NCBI GenBank assembly: GCA_023398575.1
Contig: JAEWSC010000033.1
Coordinates: 1-40,919 of the forward strand
From: Bacillota bacterium
GTDB lineage: Bacteria; Bacillota; Clostridia; Christensenellales; Aristaeellaceae
Reading direction: 5' to 3'
Length of the DNA stretch: 40,919 bases
The stretch's first letter is position 1. Each line of letters starts with the position of its first letter. Shown in pieces: positions 9,038 through 17,393 of the stretch. The notes under the pieces are model-generated. The model worked only from the letters and a program-made list of their open reading frames with translations, ran no database searches and was not told where the DNA came from. Position numbers and translations under genes: made by a program.

Positions 9038-10222
9038 TCAAACGAGATTGGCGGCTTCTTTCTCCTGAGCAAAGAGTCGATCCATGTTCAGATATACCTT
9101 TTCGCCCCAAGCCGATGCTGAAACATGCCGCAGCCTTGCACAAACCAGCATAAGAGCGCTGTTGCCGTCCGGAAAACAGCCCACCACTCTTGTTCTGCGG
9201 CGGATCTCCCGATTGATTCGTTCAATGCCATTGTTTGTACGTATCCTAAGCCAGTGCTCGCGCGGAAATTGTGTATAGGTTAATACTTCATGGATACCGG
9301 CCTCCAGCGTCCTGGCTGCATTCCCCAGCTTCGTTTTCCGAAAATGTTCTGCCACCTCCGCAGCCTTGCGAAGGCATGCATCCTTGTCCTCTTGTGCAAA
9401 AATCGCTTTCAGGGAAGCACCAGCTTCTTTGCTGCGGGTTCTTGGCACATCGCATAGAACATTGCGCATGAAATGCACCATGCAGCGCTGATACTTGGCT
9501 TCAGGAAAGATTTCTGAGATTGCCTCTACAAGGCCAAGGCACTTGTCTCCGACCATAAGGCGAACGCCTATCAGACCGCGTTTCTTGAGATGCCGCAAGA
9601 ATCTCAACCAGCTTTCCGTGTCCTCCTTCCCGCCTTCCATGGCTCCGATAACCTCACGGTTTCCAGCTCCATTGACGCCAATCGCTACTAGAATGGCTAT
9701 GTTCTCGATGGTGCCGCCCCAGTTTTTCTTGAGATAGATGCCATCCAGATACACATACAAATACTCCACTGTAAGTGGCCGGTTGCGCCATTCCTCGATC
9801 TGGGCATATACCTTTTGGTTAAGGTTGCTTATTGTACCAGGCGATACCTTCGCTCCCCAGAGTGCCTCCGTGACATCTTCTACCCGCCGAACTGAAACAC
9901 CGGCCAGATACATCTCGATGAGTGCTTCCTCAACCGATTCTTCTCGCCGCTTATATCGCTCTATGATCGCTGTTTCAAACGGGAGTGTACGCAACTTGGG
10001 GACTTTTAGCGTGACTTCCCCAGCTTTGGTCAACAATTTGCGCTTGTAATGGCCAGCTCGCCTGTCCGCTCGTTCCTCTGTCCGTTCATATTTGTGTGCC
10101 TTTGTTATCTGGTCCGCTTCCGCATCCAGTAGGGAGTTTAGGGTTTCCGCTACTGTCTCCAACACCAGCCCTGACAATTGTTGTTTGATTTCTCCTTGAT
10201 TTAGCTGTATAATTTCTCCCAT
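9038..10222 (-). CDS. IS256-family (Mutator-like) transposase
   Basis: 394 residues from an ATG at 10222 preceded by AAGGAGG, 7 bases away; a longer frame to 10291 has no such site and would start inside the terminal repeat. The DDE residues are all visible: D in YVYLDGIYLKKNWGG, D in LMVGDKCLGLVEAI, and E in RTNNGIERINREIRRRT. The C/D-x(2)-H block reads YQRCMVHFMRNVL. It is full length and without lesions, so the element may still be able to move. It is a different lineage from the decayed IS256 copy at 30388-31325, which has IYTTNAIEGLN at the Glu site. Confidence 0.95.
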   Translation of the reverse strand: MGEIIQLNQGEIKQQLSGLVLETVAETLNSLLDAEADQITKAHKYERTEERADRRAGHYKRKLLTKAGEVTLKVPKLRTLPFETAIIERYKRREESVEEALIEMYLAGVSVRRVEDVTEALWGAKVSPGTISNLNQKVYAQIEEWRNRPLTVEYLYVYLDGIYLKKNWGGTIENIAILVAIGVNGAGNREVIGAMEGGKEDTESWLRFLRHLKKRGLIGVRLMVGDKCLGLVEAISEIFPEAKYQRCMVHFMRNVLCDVPRTRSKEAGASLKAIFAQEDKDACLRKAAEVAEHFRKTKLGNAARTLEAGIHEVLTYTQFPREHWLRIRTNNGIERINREIRRRTRVVGCFPDGNSALMLVCARLRHVSASAWGEKVYLNMDRLFAQEKEAANLV

Positions 10223-10304
10223 GGGAAGCCCTCCTTGCGCGTTTCTTTTGTGTGGTAACAACAGTTTACTCGCGTTGGGCTTCCTTTTCAATTGTGCGAA
10301 AAAT

Positions 10305-10493
10305 AGTATACCTTATCACGGCTGCCAGCCGCGTTACCTGCTCCCGTTGTTTTTTTCGGCACTATTCTTGATAGGGTCACCCAGGATAGAGAACAAGATG
10401 AACCGCCTGCTGTATTACTACATGGGCTATGGGGCGATGGCATTTATTTTGATACAGGCTATTTGGGATAGGGTCGCCGGGCAATATTATTGA
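10305..10493 (+). pseudogene. C-terminal remnant of a polytopic membrane protein (DUF2142-like)
   Basis: Directly after the IS end an open frame without a start gives 62 residues: QPRYLLPLFFSALFLIGSP, a basic turn, then YYMGYGAMAFILIQAIWD and a stop. The arrangement (Q-x-RY-x-LP followed by a last pair of membrane helices) recalls the end of DUF2142-type or related membrane glycosyltransferase-like proteins that accompany polysaccharide loci. The bulk of the gene has been lost together with the end of rmlD, presumably through the IS256 element. The family assignment is tentative. Confidence 0.45.
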
Positions 10494-10636
10494 TCCTGTT
10501 CTGATATAGTCATTTGGCTTTGTGATTATCTTATCAGCATGATCTGTACGATAATTGCAATGTCCTAGAGTTAAGGGTGCTGATTTAACAATGTTGCTAG
10601 GAATCTTGAGAAAAAATCGCATCCTAGCTTCCAATC

Positions 10637-11749
10637 TCAATTGATGTCAACGATCTGATGATATAAGGAATATAGCTTTTCTTCACTTAGAAAGACTGGA
10701 TTATTCTTTAACCGCACAGGGTTAACAGATTTTGCAAGAATAGCCAAATTCTCAACAATATCCGATTTGGGAAAATGGATAACAAGGCGTGCTAGCATAT
10801 CCTCAAACCTCTGGATTGCATGCTCTATCGTGTCCGCCCCAAGGGTTGTTGCAATAGCTTCGAATATATCCCGAAGGTAGGCACTTCCTCTTGTATCAAT
10901 ACATTGATCCAGATTCCCTGCCATATATCTCCACAAGTGCGGCAGGCAAACTGACACAGCATGCCCATGAGGAAGATGGTATAAGGAGGTCAGTTTATAA
11001 CTCATCGCATGCGCTGCCGTAGTTTGCGTAATATTGATGGCTCGACCAGCATAATTAGCAGCCAGCATGATCTTTGCGGAAGCTTCGTCTACATTATCAT
11101 GGATATAAGCATTCATATTCTCGCAAATCAATTCAATGGCAGTCTTGGCATACAATTTGCTCTCGTCGTTCGAGTTTACTGACCACCATGATTCGATGCC
11201 TTGGCATAACGCATCAAGCATGGTACATTTTTTCTGATAAAGCGGTAGTGTACGCAGAAGCTTGTTATCAAGAATAGCATAATCTGGAATGATACTGTCA
11301 TGCGTTACAGATTGTTTCTCTCCTTGATAATAAATAACTGCATAGCGGGTGGACTCGCTGCCCGTCCCTGCAGTCGTGGGAATTGCAATTAATGGAATCC
11401 CGTTATCCTGATATGTTTGCGTCAGGTAGTTTCTATCCGAATCCATCCGGCAATAAAGTTTTACACACTTCGCAACATCGATTGTACTGCCGCCGCCTAC
11501 TGCGACAATAGCATCACATTCCTCATCATTGAACATCTTTATGCACTTACAGACGTCCTCGTAAAGCGGATTTGGTGCAAAGTCACTGAACTGAGCATGT
11601 GGTATATTTATTGCATCAAAGCGATCTTTAATTGATAGATAAGGAAACGCTTGATCACAGACCAAAAGGTATCGCTTTGTTGCCAGCGATACTAGAATCT
11701 CTTCCAACCTTGCACAACTGTCAACGTCACTCAATATCGTATGTGCCAT
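10637..11749 (-). CDS. Iron-containing alcohol dehydrogenase, probable phosphonoacetaldehyde reductase
   Basis: 370 residues of the group III (Fe-ADH) family. Visible features are AVGGGSTIDVAK (nucleotide site), AIPTTAGTGSEST, and the metal-binding region with LDALCQGIESWWSV and AHAMSYKLTSLYHLPHGHAV (His ligands). It starts 3 bases after the PEP mutase stop, and its GGAGGAA ribosome site lies in that gene's last codons, so the two are translationally coupled. Linkage to PEP mutase and the YKLTSLYHLPHGHAVSVCLPH block point to the PhpC-type reductases, which turn phosphonoacetaldehyde into 2-hydroxyethylphosphonate. Substrate is inferred from context; other small aldehydes or a keto-phosphonate remain possible. 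It is the last gene of the minus-strand unit. Confidence 0.76.
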   Translation of the reverse strand: MAHTILSDVDSCARLEEILVSLATKRYLLVCDQAFPYLSIKDRFDAINIPHAQFSDFAPNPLYEDVCKCIKMFNDEECDAIVAVGGGSTIDVAKCVKLYCRMDSDRNYLTQTYQDNGIPLIAIPTTAGTGSESTRYAVIYYQGEKQSVTHDSIIPDYAILDNKLLRTLPLYQKKCTMLDALCQGIESWWSVNSNDESKLYAKTAIELICENMNAYIHDNVDEASAKIMLAANYAGRAINITQTTAAHAMSYKLTSLYHLPHGHAVSVCLPHLWRYMAGNLDQCIDTRGSAYLRDIFEAIATTLGADTIEHAIQRFEDMLARLVIHFPKSDIVENLAILAKSVNPVRLKNNPVFLSEEKLYSLYHQIVDIN

Positions 11750-11752
11750 GAT

Positions 11753-13759
11753 TTATTCCTCCGGGATGAGCGTCAAAATATCCTTAATCGACATGCACAT
11801 GTCATCGGCTTCCTTTGCCCTATGGTTTTCTAGGATTGCCAATGCTGCTCTTTGCATTGCAGGAAATCCACTGCGAGTAAGCTGGTTTGCATATATCACG
11901 ATATTGACACCGCGCCTTGCGAACTCATCTTCTGTCACAGCATTAAAAGATGTAGGCACAACAACAATAGGTGTCGTTGCATTCTTTGCACGAAATTTCT
12001 CAACAAACTCGAATATCTCATCCGGCTCTTTTTTCCGGCTATGTATCATAATACCATCGGCTCCTGCGGCAGTAAATGCAAAGGCACGCGCCAATGCATC
12101 CTCCATTCCCCGTCCAAGGATCAAGCTCTCAATGCGCGCAATGATCATAAATTCACTGGTTTTCTGTGCCCTTTTACCAGCCATAATTTTTTCGCTGAAA
12201 TTTTCGATGCTATCTTGTGACTGTTCCACCTCGGTGCCAAAAAGAGAGTTCTTCTTAAGCCCTGTCTTGTCCTCAATAATGATAGCCGAAACACCCATAC
12301 GTTCAAGCGTCTTTACCGTATACACGAAATGCTCGGTCAAGCCTCCGGTATCCCCATCAAGAATAATCGGTTTTGTAGTTACATCCATGATATCATCAAT
12401 AGTACGCATGCGTGAAGACATATCTACCAACTCAATATCCGGCTTCCCTTTTGCTGTAGAATCACATAGGCTTGATACCCACATTCCATCGAATTGATAT
12501 GCTTTTCCTTCCTGGTATACGATCGTTTTTTCAGCAATCAATCCCGTGATTCCACTGTGCGCTTCGATTATGCTAATAAGCGGCTTGATTGCCAGCAACC
12601 TGCGCAGCCTGCCGCGCCGGATATCAGGAATAGACAACCGCGCCCGGCTCTCCTTCTCAAGCTCAGTATATTTGTCGTCCCTGGAATAGGGAAATTCAAC
12701 AAGCTTACCTCCATACTCTGCCAAGATGGATACAACTTCATCACGAACAGGCTTTTGAAAACCCTCGTTCCAGTCATCACCGTGGACAACGTAGGTCGGC
12801 TGCAGCTTGCGAAGGTTATCAGCATAGCTAAGTGTCTGTTGCACTATGACATTTTGCACTCCGTTGATATTCTTTAATAGTGACAGCCTTTCTTCAATCG
12901 GCATCATGGGAAAACGTCTATAACTTGAGACCGCTTTATCAGATAGAACGCCAATCGTTAATTTCCCTAGATTAGCAGCCTTTATGATAATTGCGATATG
13001 TCCGCTGTGAACCATATCTGTTGAGAAACACATATATACGGTCCGCTGCTCAATCTCCCTTACCTTAGCAGATATAACAGCCAAATCTTCCGGCGTATCA
13101 ATTTCGCTGCAAAGGGCGTTCTTGACATCCAGTATTCTGATGTCGCACTTGTCAGACACCTCATTAAAGGCGTTTTCGGCATAGCATTTAACCCTCTCTG
13201 CCTCACAGAAAGCAACAATATTCTGAAGCCAGATTCTCCAGTCATCTATCATGAGCTTATAGATTGGCTGGGCCGCCATGGCATCGGTAAAAAACTCAAT
13301 ACCGACCTTCAAAACCTTGCCATTTTTGACCACGGCTTTAAAGTCTTTCTCTGGAAGCTCAAGCGTAGAGCTCACTGCTAAACAGCTCGTTTCACTCGAA
13401 AGTACAGACTCAAATACGCTATCTTCAAACACCAGGTCGCCATGCATAAGAATAATGTCGTCGTCCAGTTCTTCTCGTGCACAGTAAATCGAATAAATGT
13501 AGTTTGTCTCTGCATATAGTGGATTTCTCACAAATGTGTAATGCAATGGCAATTCAAGCGAATGGCAATAATTCACGAGAATATCGTCAAATAATCCGGT
13601 GGTTATAACGACTTCTTTGATTCCTGCTCCCGAAATCTGCTTGAGCTGGCGACTTAATATGGTATCACTCTTTGATATCTCCGTCATACATTTCGGGTGT
13701 TCGCTCGTAAGTATGCCCATACGCCTTCCAAGGCCGGAGTTAAGTATCAAGGCCCTCAT
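11753..13759 (-). CDS. Three-domain NTP transferase / cytidylyltransferase / phosphoenolpyruvate mutase
   Basis: 668 residues. Residues 1-230 are a sugar-nucleotide-type nucleotidyltransferase (NSGLGRRMGILTSEHPKCM, HGDLVFED), similar to the LicC/PntC type that activates phosphocholine or aminoethylphosphonate with CTP. Residues 240-370 are a TagD-like cytidylyltransferase fold with HSGH in place of HIGH (FSTDMVHSGHIAIIIKAA, VVHGDDW). Residues 380-668 are a PEP mutase: EAHSGITG, LDGDTGG (the DxD metal pair) and the diagnostic loop EDKTGLKKNSL, whose N-S distinguishes it from isocitrate-lyase relatives. PEP mutase makes phosphonopyruvate, the entry to nearly all natural phosphonates. The start at 13759 (MRALILNSG) fits the family; GTG 13771 and ATG 13768 are also in frame and no candidate has a strong ribosome site. 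Together with the fused activating domains it predicts a nucleotide-activated phosphonate. Confidence 0.92.
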   Translation of the reverse strand: MRALILNSGLGRRMGILTSEHPKCMTEISKSDTILSRQLKQISGAGIKEVVITTGLFDDILVNYCHSLELPLHYTFVRNPLYAETNYIYSIYCAREELDDDIILMHGDLVFEDSVFESVLSSETSCLAVSSTLELPEKDFKAVVKNGKVLKVGIEFFTDAMAAQPIYKLMIDDWRIWLQNIVAFCEAERVKCYAENAFNEVSDKCDIRILDVKNALCSEIDTPEDLAVISAKVREIEQRTVYMCFSTDMVHSGHIAIIIKAANLGKLTIGVLSDKAVSSYRRFPMMPIEERLSLLKNINGVQNVIVQQTLSYADNLRKLQPTYVVHGDDWNEGFQKPVRDEVVSILAEYGGKLVEFPYSRDDKYTELEKESRARLSIPDIRRGRLRRLLAIKPLISIIEAHSGITGLIAEKTIVYQEGKAYQFDGMWVSSLCDSTAKGKPDIELVDMSSRMRTIDDIMDVTTKPIILDGDTGGLTEHFVYTVKTLERMGVSAIIIEDKTGLKKNSLFGTEVEQSQDSIENFSEKIMAGKRAQKTSEFMIIARIESLILGRGMEDALARAFAFTAAGADGIMIHSRKKEPDEIFEFVEKFRAKNATTPIVVVPTSFNAVTEDEFARRGVNIVIYANQLTRSGFPAMQRAALAILENHRAKEADDMCMSIKDILTLIPEE

Positions 13760-13803
13760 ACAATCCATCACGCTTTCTTGAGTACATCATAAGGCCGGTA
13801 TTC

Positions 13804-14088
13804 TCACTTGCTCTCGCCGTTTTTGTCGCCCGGATTGAACTCAATGACTTCTTCTTCCATTTCCTTCTTCACGTTCTCATCAATCCCAAGCGCTTTGTTA
13901 ACTTTCTTCTTTGCCCGTCTCCAATAAATAGTCACAACAGCGCCCACGGCAACAGCGACGCCCGCAATTGCTTGAATCGCATAGGTTGTTACAGACGGAT
14001 CAATGTAGGCCTGTGCAGACCGAGTAAGTAAAAGTGTGAAACAAGTGGTAAAGTACAAAACACCGAGCATTTTCCCCAATTTCCGCAT
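13804..14088 (-). CDS. Small membrane protein, AYIDPSVTTY type
   Basis: 94 residues from an ATG at 14088 with GAGGACGG about 8 bases upstream (a further ATG at 14127 lacks one). It has two hydrophobic segments: residues 7-26, which could be a signal peptide or helix and ends in AQAYIDPS, and residues 36-53 (IQAIAGVAVAVGAVVTIYW). A basic stretch (RRAKKKVNKALG) and an acidic tail follow. I recall no function. Its position between the YidC-transferase fusion and the PEP mutase, with spacings of 45 bases or less, suggests a partner subunit of the membrane transferase. The sequence order predicts the basic and acidic tail inside the cell. Confidence 0.82.
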   Translation of the reverse strand: MRKLGKMLGVLYFTTCFTLLLTRSAQAYIDPSVTTYAIQAIAGVAVAVGAVVTIYWRRAKKKVNKALGIDENVKKEMEEEVIEFNPGDKNGESK

Positions 14089-14133
14089 GATAAGCACCGT
14101 CCTCACTAATATTATTGCCAAAAGCATCTTAGA

Positions 14134-16242
14134 TTAACGCTTGGTGGCAGACCGTGTTTTCAGACTGTCGAGAATATACCGACATCCTATTTCTCCGCTG
14201 TGCCCGAAATTAGCGATGTATTTTTCCCGTATTTCGAGAATTGTTGTACGGTATTCTCCGGATTCCCTGAACAACCGATTAAGTTTATCAGATAGGCCTT
14301 CCAAAGCTGCCGGTGCGACACGTATTCCAATTTTATCACGCAACGCAAACTCCAGCGGCTCAATACCAAGTTTCTCGTATTCCTCATTGTGTATTTTGGG
14401 TGTGGTGTCGAAAAACACAGCAGGCTTACAGGTCACAAAAGAAAATTCATACGCTGTCCCTGACCAGTCGGTAATGACAACATCGGAATCAAAAATAGAC
14501 GTATTCCCTGAAAAGTCAAGTTCGAAGGCCAAATCGCCACCGTTATAATCCGCATAACGGGCCACAACGGCATCCATCTTTAGCCTGTAGCGCCTGACGT
14601 ACTCAGGGTGAGGGCGAACCACAACTGCAAATCCCTTTCCCAGCAATTCCTTCAGCAAGGCATCAATGCAATTGTCAAGTATGTTGTCTGTTTGCCAGGA
14701 TGGCGCGATAAGCACCTTCTTTCGTGTTCTTTCCACCTTTTCCATCTTCTCATATCCTGCATATAGTTTCTCAAGCTGTCCATATCCGCATGAGATCAGC
14801 TTCTTTGAAGGCAGCTTATAAATCTCTTCCGTCTTCCTGATTTCAGCAAATTGAAATTCGCCCACACAAAAGATCGTATCGTAATGATCCAGTGCACCGG
14901 TATGCAAAACCATATGTGTGCTTAGTGGATAATGAAAGAGATATACATATTCTATATCCTTACGCACATAACTTCGTTTAATATGATAGTTGCCCAAGTC
15001 CGACATTGTCATAACAACCATATCTGCATCCATTTTCAGCATCAATGTGATGAGCCGCTTTTCACCAATATAATATGGTCTAATTCGTGGCTGCTGATCC
15101 GCTTTCTCAAAGATTGCATCACCCGGGTCACTAGTTACATAATGTATAATGATATTGGAGCGTTTCAACAGCTCTTCAATTATGTTCTCAAAATACTTAT
15201 AAAAACCGCTTTTCTCGGAATAAAAAACCAAGTGTTTGTTTCCCACAGAAAAAAATCGTTTGTAATCCGCTTTTTCTCGCTTTGCATTTTCGTCGTAAGA
15301 AAACCGCTTTTTCTTTCCGCCAAGGTTTTCCAGAGCGGCAAGCTCTTTTTTGCTATTATCTAGTTCTTCAGAATTTACGAATTTATTGGGGTTTATAACT
15401 TTGTTCAGGATCAACAGTTGAAGAATCCCATACAGGTTGCCAATTGTCCAGTACAGCGTAACTCCATAGGGTACAAACCAACCAAGATAGAGTGATAATC
15501 CAACCGATAACACCATCGTGCCGTATTGATTCAATTTACCTTGCTCAGATTGCAAAACATTTGTATGGTTTTGATTCAGGCATAGAAGAAACGAAGAAAG
15601 ACCCGCCATTAGCGGCGATATCATCATAATACCTTTTGTCATATTGGGAATCCAGCTGATATCCAGACCCAGAAAGCTCGTCTTTAAGCCGCTGATGGAA
15701 GACAAAATCTTCGGAATATCAAATGATTGAAACTGGTTGCTCACAGACACAAACGCATCTGTATATTTGCCGCTTCGCACTGCTTCAATGACGGAAAGCT
15801 GAATGGAGGAAGCAGTCGTATCTGCCCCAACAAGATTCCCGGTAATCGATACAAGCGCCGATATAAGATCTTCAGGCAATCGAAGCAAATGGTTTAGCGG
15901 GTGATAGATAACATCGATAAATCCCATAAGGAGAATGATCTGGATGGCCAGTGGGATCAAACTTGCCAGCGGACTATATTTTGTGCGTTTAAAGATATTG
16001 GCTTGCTCATCGGAAATCCGATCTGAGTCACCAAAGAATTTTACCTTCATGAAATTGATTTCAGGCTGGATTTGAACAATTTTGATAGAATTCTTATGAA
16101 CCCATATGGATACTGGCAACAAAATCACTTTTGTAAGCAATGTGAATATGATAATCGCTAAACCATAATTGCCCGAAAAAGAATAGCAAAAGCGCATCAG
16201 GATTCCTAAGGGAGCGCTGAAAAGATCAATTAAAAGTTTCAT
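14134..16242 (-). CDS. YidC/Oxa1-like insertase fused to a TagB/TagF-like glycerophosphotransferase
   Basis: 702 residues. Residues 1-285 match the 60-kDa inner membrane protein (YidC/Oxa1/Alb3) core. TM1 is YGLAIIIFTLLTKVILLPVSIWV, followed by the charged amphipathic loop with IQPEINFMK, then helices near residues 92-110, 190-212 and 230-280 (TLYWTIGNLYGILQLL). The groove Arg of typical YidC falls on a Lys here (LLTKVILLP). Residues 330-702 are a CDP-glycerol glycerophosphotransferase-family domain: VFYSEKSGFYKYFENIIEEL, SWQTDNILDNCIDALL, VVVRPHPEYVRRY, SDVVITDWSGTAYEFSF and KPAVFFDTTPK. The catalytic domain follows the last helix and so faces the cytoplasm. Normal TagB/TagF proteins transfer glycerol-phosphate from CDP-glycerol to a lipid-linked acceptor. 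Next to an activated-phosphonate gene, a phosphonate donor is an attractive alternative. Start: GGAGAGG about 11 bases before ATG. Confidence 0.93.
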   Translation of the reverse strand: MKLLIDLFSAPLGILMRFCYSFSGNYGLAIIIFTLLTKVILLPVSIWVHKNSIKIVQIQPEINFMKVKFFGDSDRISDEQANIFKRTKYSPLASLIPLAIQIILLMGFIDVIYHPLNHLLRLPEDLISALVSITGNLVGADTTASSIQLSVIEAVRSGKYTDAFVSVSNQFQSFDIPKILSSISGLKTSFLGLDISWIPNMTKGIMMISPLMAGLSSFLLCLNQNHTNVLQSEQGKLNQYGTMVLSVGLSLYLGWFVPYGVTLYWTIGNLYGILQLLILNKVINPNKFVNSEELDNSKKELAALENLGGKKKRFSYDENAKREKADYKRFFSVGNKHLVFYSEKSGFYKYFENIIEELLKRSNIIIHYVTSDPGDAIFEKADQQPRIRPYYIGEKRLITLMLKMDADMVVMTMSDLGNYHIKRSYVRKDIEYVYLFHYPLSTHMVLHTGALDHYDTIFCVGEFQFAEIRKTEEIYKLPSKKLISCGYGQLEKLYAGYEKMEKVERTRKKVLIAPSWQTDNILDNCIDALLKELLGKGFAVVVRPHPEYVRRYRLKMDAVVARYADYNGGDLAFELDFSGNTSIFDSDVVITDWSGTAYEFSFVTCKPAVFFDTTPKIHNEEYEKLGIEPLEFALRDKIGIRVAPAALEGLSDKLNRLFRESGEYRTTILEIREKYIANFGHSGEIGCRYILDSLKTRSATKR

Positions 16243-16397
16243 CGAAAAGTGATCCTCTCCTGTTAATTGCGGGCGTATGCGGTAACGCTGGCGCCTTGAA
16301 AATCACCGGCTGCAAAGGGAGGACGACGGCAGGGGATTCGTCTCTAATTTTCCTGCCAACAGCATTGCCATAGCCCTATCCATTTGTGCCTGACCGG

Positions 16398-17393
16398 CTA
16401 TGCGCCCTGCTTCCATTGAACACCGTTCTCATCCTTAATTATCGTATAGGGGATGCGTACAATCCCGTAATCTTCTTCATTTTCGACCACATACAGATAC
16501 ATATCGTATTCACCGTCGGGGAAGGTGTCAGTATAGAATTTGCAGAAGAAGCCGGTGTTGCCTGTGACATCCTTCAACGCGGGATTCTGATAGGAGGTAA
16601 TATCTGAATGCGGGATAACTGCCGCGCCAAACTCATAGGCGGATTGTGCTCCCTTCAAAATAACCGACATCCATTTGTTGCTTTTGTTGCCAAGAGGAGA
16701 GCTGTAGGCCCATCCATCGATTACGGCCAGTGGGGAGCGAGTATCGGATACCGTATAAAATTTGTTGGCATATATTTCAAATTGAATGGGTTTGCTCTTC
16801 CACCTGTCGAGCATTTTCAGCGGAATGATATGGGGCGTTTGGTTTGGGAGTTCGTCGATTGTAAACGACGCTTTGCGAAAACCCAGTTCATCCTGTACGA
16901 ATAAATAGGAAGTATCTACAACGCCTTTGTTTTCCTCGTTTTCTTCCAGTATCAGATGCATGCGGTATGTTCCCTGCTTGATCCCGACAGGTGAAAAGTC
17001 CGCATTGGCACCAATATATTGGCCAGCAATTTTCTTGTTCGGATATTTTGCCAAAATATCTGGTCGCGCGGTAACCCCGCATGACAGCTTGTAGGCATTA
17101 TCTCCAGAATCAAGGACCATATATGCCTTTCTCCCATCATTGCTGTTTTCTGTCTCACAAAAGGCCCAGGCGGTAATGATAGAATTCTGAAATATATCGT
17201 TATATTGCATAAAGCTATAAAAGCCGAAATACACGGGGTCCTGGGCATAGGCTTCGGGCTGAAAATGCTCCAGCTCAACGATGGGATTGTCACGGTTTGC
17301 GACCATAGAAGCAAAGGTGTTGGCATTGAAGAAAAGCCAGATGAAAGCAGCCGCTATGAGAAACGGAAGTATGAATTTTGCAGTCTTCTTCAA
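16398..17393 (-). CDS. Secreted or membrane-anchored protein with a duplicated domain
   Basis: 331 residues, starting at TTG 17393 (GGAGGA 9 bases upstream), which overlaps the stop of the preceding gene as TTGA. Residues 7-28 form a single hydrophobic anchor or signal (FILPFLIAAAFIWLFF). Two copies of a roughly 100-residue beta-rich unit follow, at about 73-170 and 224-324. They share W-A-F/Y, K-x-Y/W-M-x-V-L, A-Y, a D-I step, G-x-Y/E-x-M-x-L, V-x-E-N-E and a closing (D)E-(L/N)-G. The unit resembles small extracytoplasmic domains found beside polysaccharide enzymes, but I cannot name it. Translational coupling to the LtaS-like gene suggests it works with that enzyme outside the membrane. A 155-base gap to the YidC fusion shows no gene. 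Confidence 0.86.
   Translation of the reverse strand: MKKTAKFILPFLIAAAFIWLFFNANTFASMVANRDNPIVELEHFQPEAYAQDPVYFGFYSFMQYNDIFQNSIITAWAFCETENSNDGRKAYMVLDSGDNAYKLSCGVTARPDILAKYPNKKIAGQYIGANADFSPVGIKQGTYRMHLILEENEENKGVVDTSYLFVQDELGFRKASFTIDELPNQTPHIIPLKMLDRWKSKPIQFEIYANKFYTVSDTRSPLAVIDGWAYSSPLGNKSNKWMSVILKGAQSAYEFGAAVIPHSDITSYQNPALKDVTGNTGFFCKFYTDTFPDGEYDMYLYVVENEEDYGIVRIPYTIIKDENGVQWKQGA

Larger units (their letters stand above)
8777..10304 (-). mobile_element. IS256-family insertion sequence, apparently intact
   Basis: 1,528 bp bounded by imperfect terminal inverted repeats: 8777-8806 (ATTTTTTGCACATTTAGCAA...) against the complement of 10304-10275, matching at 24 of 30 positions. It holds one complete transposase gene on the minus strand. 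The bases outside the two ends do not match (no 8-9 bp target duplication), and different broken genes lie on the two sides. The present junctions therefore probably arose by an adjacent deletion or recombination between two copies. Confidence 0.85.

Noticed and set aside
10600..10630. GCTAGGA/TCCTAGC inverted repeat after the reductase gene, considered as a terminator
   Set aside because: A 7-bp stem with a 19-base loop and no T run after it; too weak to call.
11748..12497. 249-codon plus-strand open frame opposite the PEP mutase domain
   Set aside because: Antisense shadow; the minus-strand protein carries all the catalytic motifs.
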